Shown piece by piece: positions 13,456-14,862 of a stretch of DNA of 14,862 nt. This stretch comes from Bacteroidota bacterium. Lineage in GTDB: Bacteria > Bacteroidota > Bacteroidia > Chitinophagales > Chitinophagaceae. The position numbers and the translations under genes were made by a program. Each line of letters begins with the position of its first letter. The first letter of the stretch is position 1. Below the pieces are notes generated by a model, which saw only the letters and a program-made list of their open reading frames with translations, was not told where the DNA came from and ran no database searches. The DNA is taken from assembly GCA_021780705.1 (NCBI GenBank), contig JAJXYG010000301.1, positions 1 to 14,862 of the forward strand, written 5' to 3'.

Positions 13456-14862
13456 ATGGACCGCAATTCTTGGATAAAATCCCAGCCGGGCTGGTATTTC
13501 ATATGGTTAGGTTGGCTGCTTGTGTTGGCAGCCCCCCTGGGCTCCCTGGGACAGGCCAGGTCCAGCAATGGAGCCCCCTTCATTAAGAACTATCGGAACA
13601 ACTCCATTTTACAGGGATATGGTTCATGGAATCTCATACAGGATAATGACGGAATTCTGTACTTCGGAACCAATTCCTCTTCCGATAACATCCTTCAGTT
13701 TGACGGGGTGACCTGGAAGGGCATCAAATCCCCCTCCTCTTCGAGGATCGTCCGCTGCTTTGCGAAAGACGACAAAGGGACTGTGTATTATGGCGGATCG
13801 GGGGATTTTGGATATCTCTCCAAAGACGACAAGGGAAATACGGTCGAGCATTCTCTTTTGGAATTTGTCCCCAAAGACCAACGCAATTTCTATGACATCT
13901 GGTCCATACACCCCACTCCCGAGGGGGTCTATTTCCAATCCAGAGAACGCCTGTTCAGGATGACCCGTTCGGGAAGCGGAAAGGCTGAAAATTGGAACAC
14001 CCGCAGCTGGGAACCCACGACCCACTTCATGTATAGCTTCTACCTGGACGGGATGCTCTATGTCCATGAACAGGGAGTGGGCATATTGAAGATGGCAGAT
14101 GATTCCCTGGTATTCATTGCGGGCAGCGAACCGCTCGGAAAAGACCGGGTGCAGGTCATGCTCCCCTATCCTTCCAGGTCGTCTGCGGGTGGACCTTCCT
14201 ACCTGCTGGGCACCTTCAACCATGGGCTGTACCTGTATGACGGGAAAAATTTCACCCCATTTGCCTGCCAGGCGGATTCCATCATTCACCACCAAATACT
14301 TTACAAGGGGTTGGTAATCAATGGAAATTATGTATTGTCCGTATTGGGCTATGGACTGGTCATCATGGATCCCCAGGGCAGGACCCTGGAAGTCATCAAC
14401 CGCAATTCCGGCCTGCTAAGTGATGTGGTATACGGGATGTACCTGGATTATCAAAATAGCCTCTGGCTGTCCCTGGATAATGAAGTGGCCAGGGTGGAAA
14501 TCAATTCCCCCTTCACCCGTTTCAATGCCCAGTCAGGAATCACCGAGATTCCCGTGTCCGCCGCAAGGGCTGCGGACGGAGAATTATACGTAGGTACCAA
14601 TAACGGGCTGCTGAAATTCGATTCAGCCACTTCCAGATTTCATTTTGTGAATCAGATGCCCAGGGACCAGATATTCCAGATATTAAGGGATGGCAATTCC
14701 CTGCTGATTCCGGCCAATGGCCTGTACATGATCCGTGACCACAAGGTGACCCAGGTGATTTCCTCCAATAATAACACCCTCCAGCTGGCCCGGTTGGCCA
14801 TTTCGAAAAAGTATCCTAAGGTCATGCTGATTGGTTCTACCTCGGGAATGTCGGTGGTCCTT
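13456..14862 (+). CDS. propeller-type periplasmic sensor (two-component regulator propeller), N-terminal part
   Basis: The frame stays open from the ATG at 13456 to the window edge, giving 469 residues without a stop; the C-terminus is missing. Residues 13-32 (WYFIWLGWLLVLAAPLGSLG) form a signal peptide or anchor. The rest has the repeated strand pattern of regulator propellers: GILYFGTNSSSDNILQFDG near 66-84, TVYYGGSGDFGYLS near 110-123, SGLLSDVVYGMYLDYQNSLW near 318-337, EINSPFTRFNA near 348-358 and GELYVGTNNGLLKFD near 375-389. Proteins with this N-terminus usually continue with a Y_Y_Y domain, a membrane helix and a cytoplasmic histidine kinase, LuxR or LytTR output. Which one applies here cannot be seen. 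It may regulate the divergent barrel gene, but that is only a guess from position. Confidence 0.85.
   Translation, partial: MDRNSWIKSQPGWYFIWLGWLLVLAAPLGSLGQARSSNGAPFIKNYRNNSILQGYGSWNLIQDNDGILYFGTNSSSDNILQFDGVTWKGIKSPSSSRIVRCFAKDDKGTVYYGGSGDFGYLSKDDKGNTVEHSLLEFVPKDQRNFYDIWSIHPTPEGVYFQSRERLFRMTRSGSGKAENWNTRSWEPTTHFMYSFYLDGMLYVHEQGVGILKMADDSLVFIAGSEPLGKDRVQVMLPYPSRSSAGGPSYLLGTFNHGLYLYDGKNFTPFACQADSIIHHQILYKGLVINGNYVLSVLGYGLVIMDPQGRTLEVINRNSGLLSDVVYGMYLDYQNSLWLSLDNEVARVEINSPFTRFNAQSGITEIPVSAARAADGELYVGTNNGLLKFDSATSRFHFVNQMPRDQIFQILRDGNSLLIPANGLYMIRDHKVTQVISSNNNTLQLARLAISKKYPKVMLIGSTSGMSVVL

Noticed and set aside
13624..14295. 223-codon open frame on the minus strand inside the sensor gene
   Set aside because: It is antisense to a 469-codon frame with clear propeller motifs and has no recognisable family pattern.
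1..14862. Possible mobile element, CRISPR array, tRNA or defence system
   Set aside because: I looked for transposase or integrase motifs, regularly spaced repeats, cloverleaf-like segments and toxin-antitoxin or defence genes and saw none.

Overview
The window looks like an ordinary chromosomal segment from a member of the Bacteroidota, most likely a Chitinophagales-type organism. This is inferred from several things. The DUF1800/DUF1501 pair, the three-gene mla operon (E-F-D), the PorT-like barrel and the periplasmic propeller sensor are all typical of that phylum. Starts lack clear Shine-Dalgarno sequences, and some are preceded by TAnnTTTG boxes, the phylum's -7 promoter element. I see no transposase, integrase, CRISPR array, tRNA, rRNA or phage gene.

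Left part (1-5270). The window opens with the C-terminal end of a POT-family peptide transporter on the + strand. Converging on it is a minus-strand operon of a DUF1800 protein followed by a DUF1501 protein, preceded by a small unknown 89-residue protein. A stretch of about 560 bases without a convincing gene follows. Next is a secreted dienelactone-hydrolase-like lipoprotein (minus), divergent from a very small GYF_2-domain protein (plus).

Middle part (5308-9270). A two-gene minus-strand unit encodes an internally duplicated lipoprotein and a secreted protein of unknown function. It is divergent from another secreted unknown (plus). That gene overlaps tail-to-tail with a rhodanese-like lipoprotein (minus). 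Upstream of the rhodanese gene on the same strand is a secreted alpha/beta hydrolase, which is divergent from a small CDGSH iron-sulfur protein (plus).

Right part (9267-14862). A minus-strand mlaE-mlaF-mlaD operon encodes an MCE-type ABC lipid transporter of the cell envelope. Its last gene overlaps the CDGSH gene tail-to-tail by 4 bases. Behind it is a 539-base gap with a good minus-strand intrinsic terminator, then an outer-membrane beta-barrel protein (minus). Divergent from that is the N-terminal 469 residues of a large propeller-type periplasmic sensor that runs off the window.

Most of the proteins are exported or membrane-bound, so the region is an envelope-centred neighbourhood. I found no clearly new multi-gene system. 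The points most worth a second look are the tandem-repeat lipoprotein, a strong hairpin between mlaF and mlaD, the terminator-bearing gap upstream of mlaE, and two sets of repeats in regulatory gaps.
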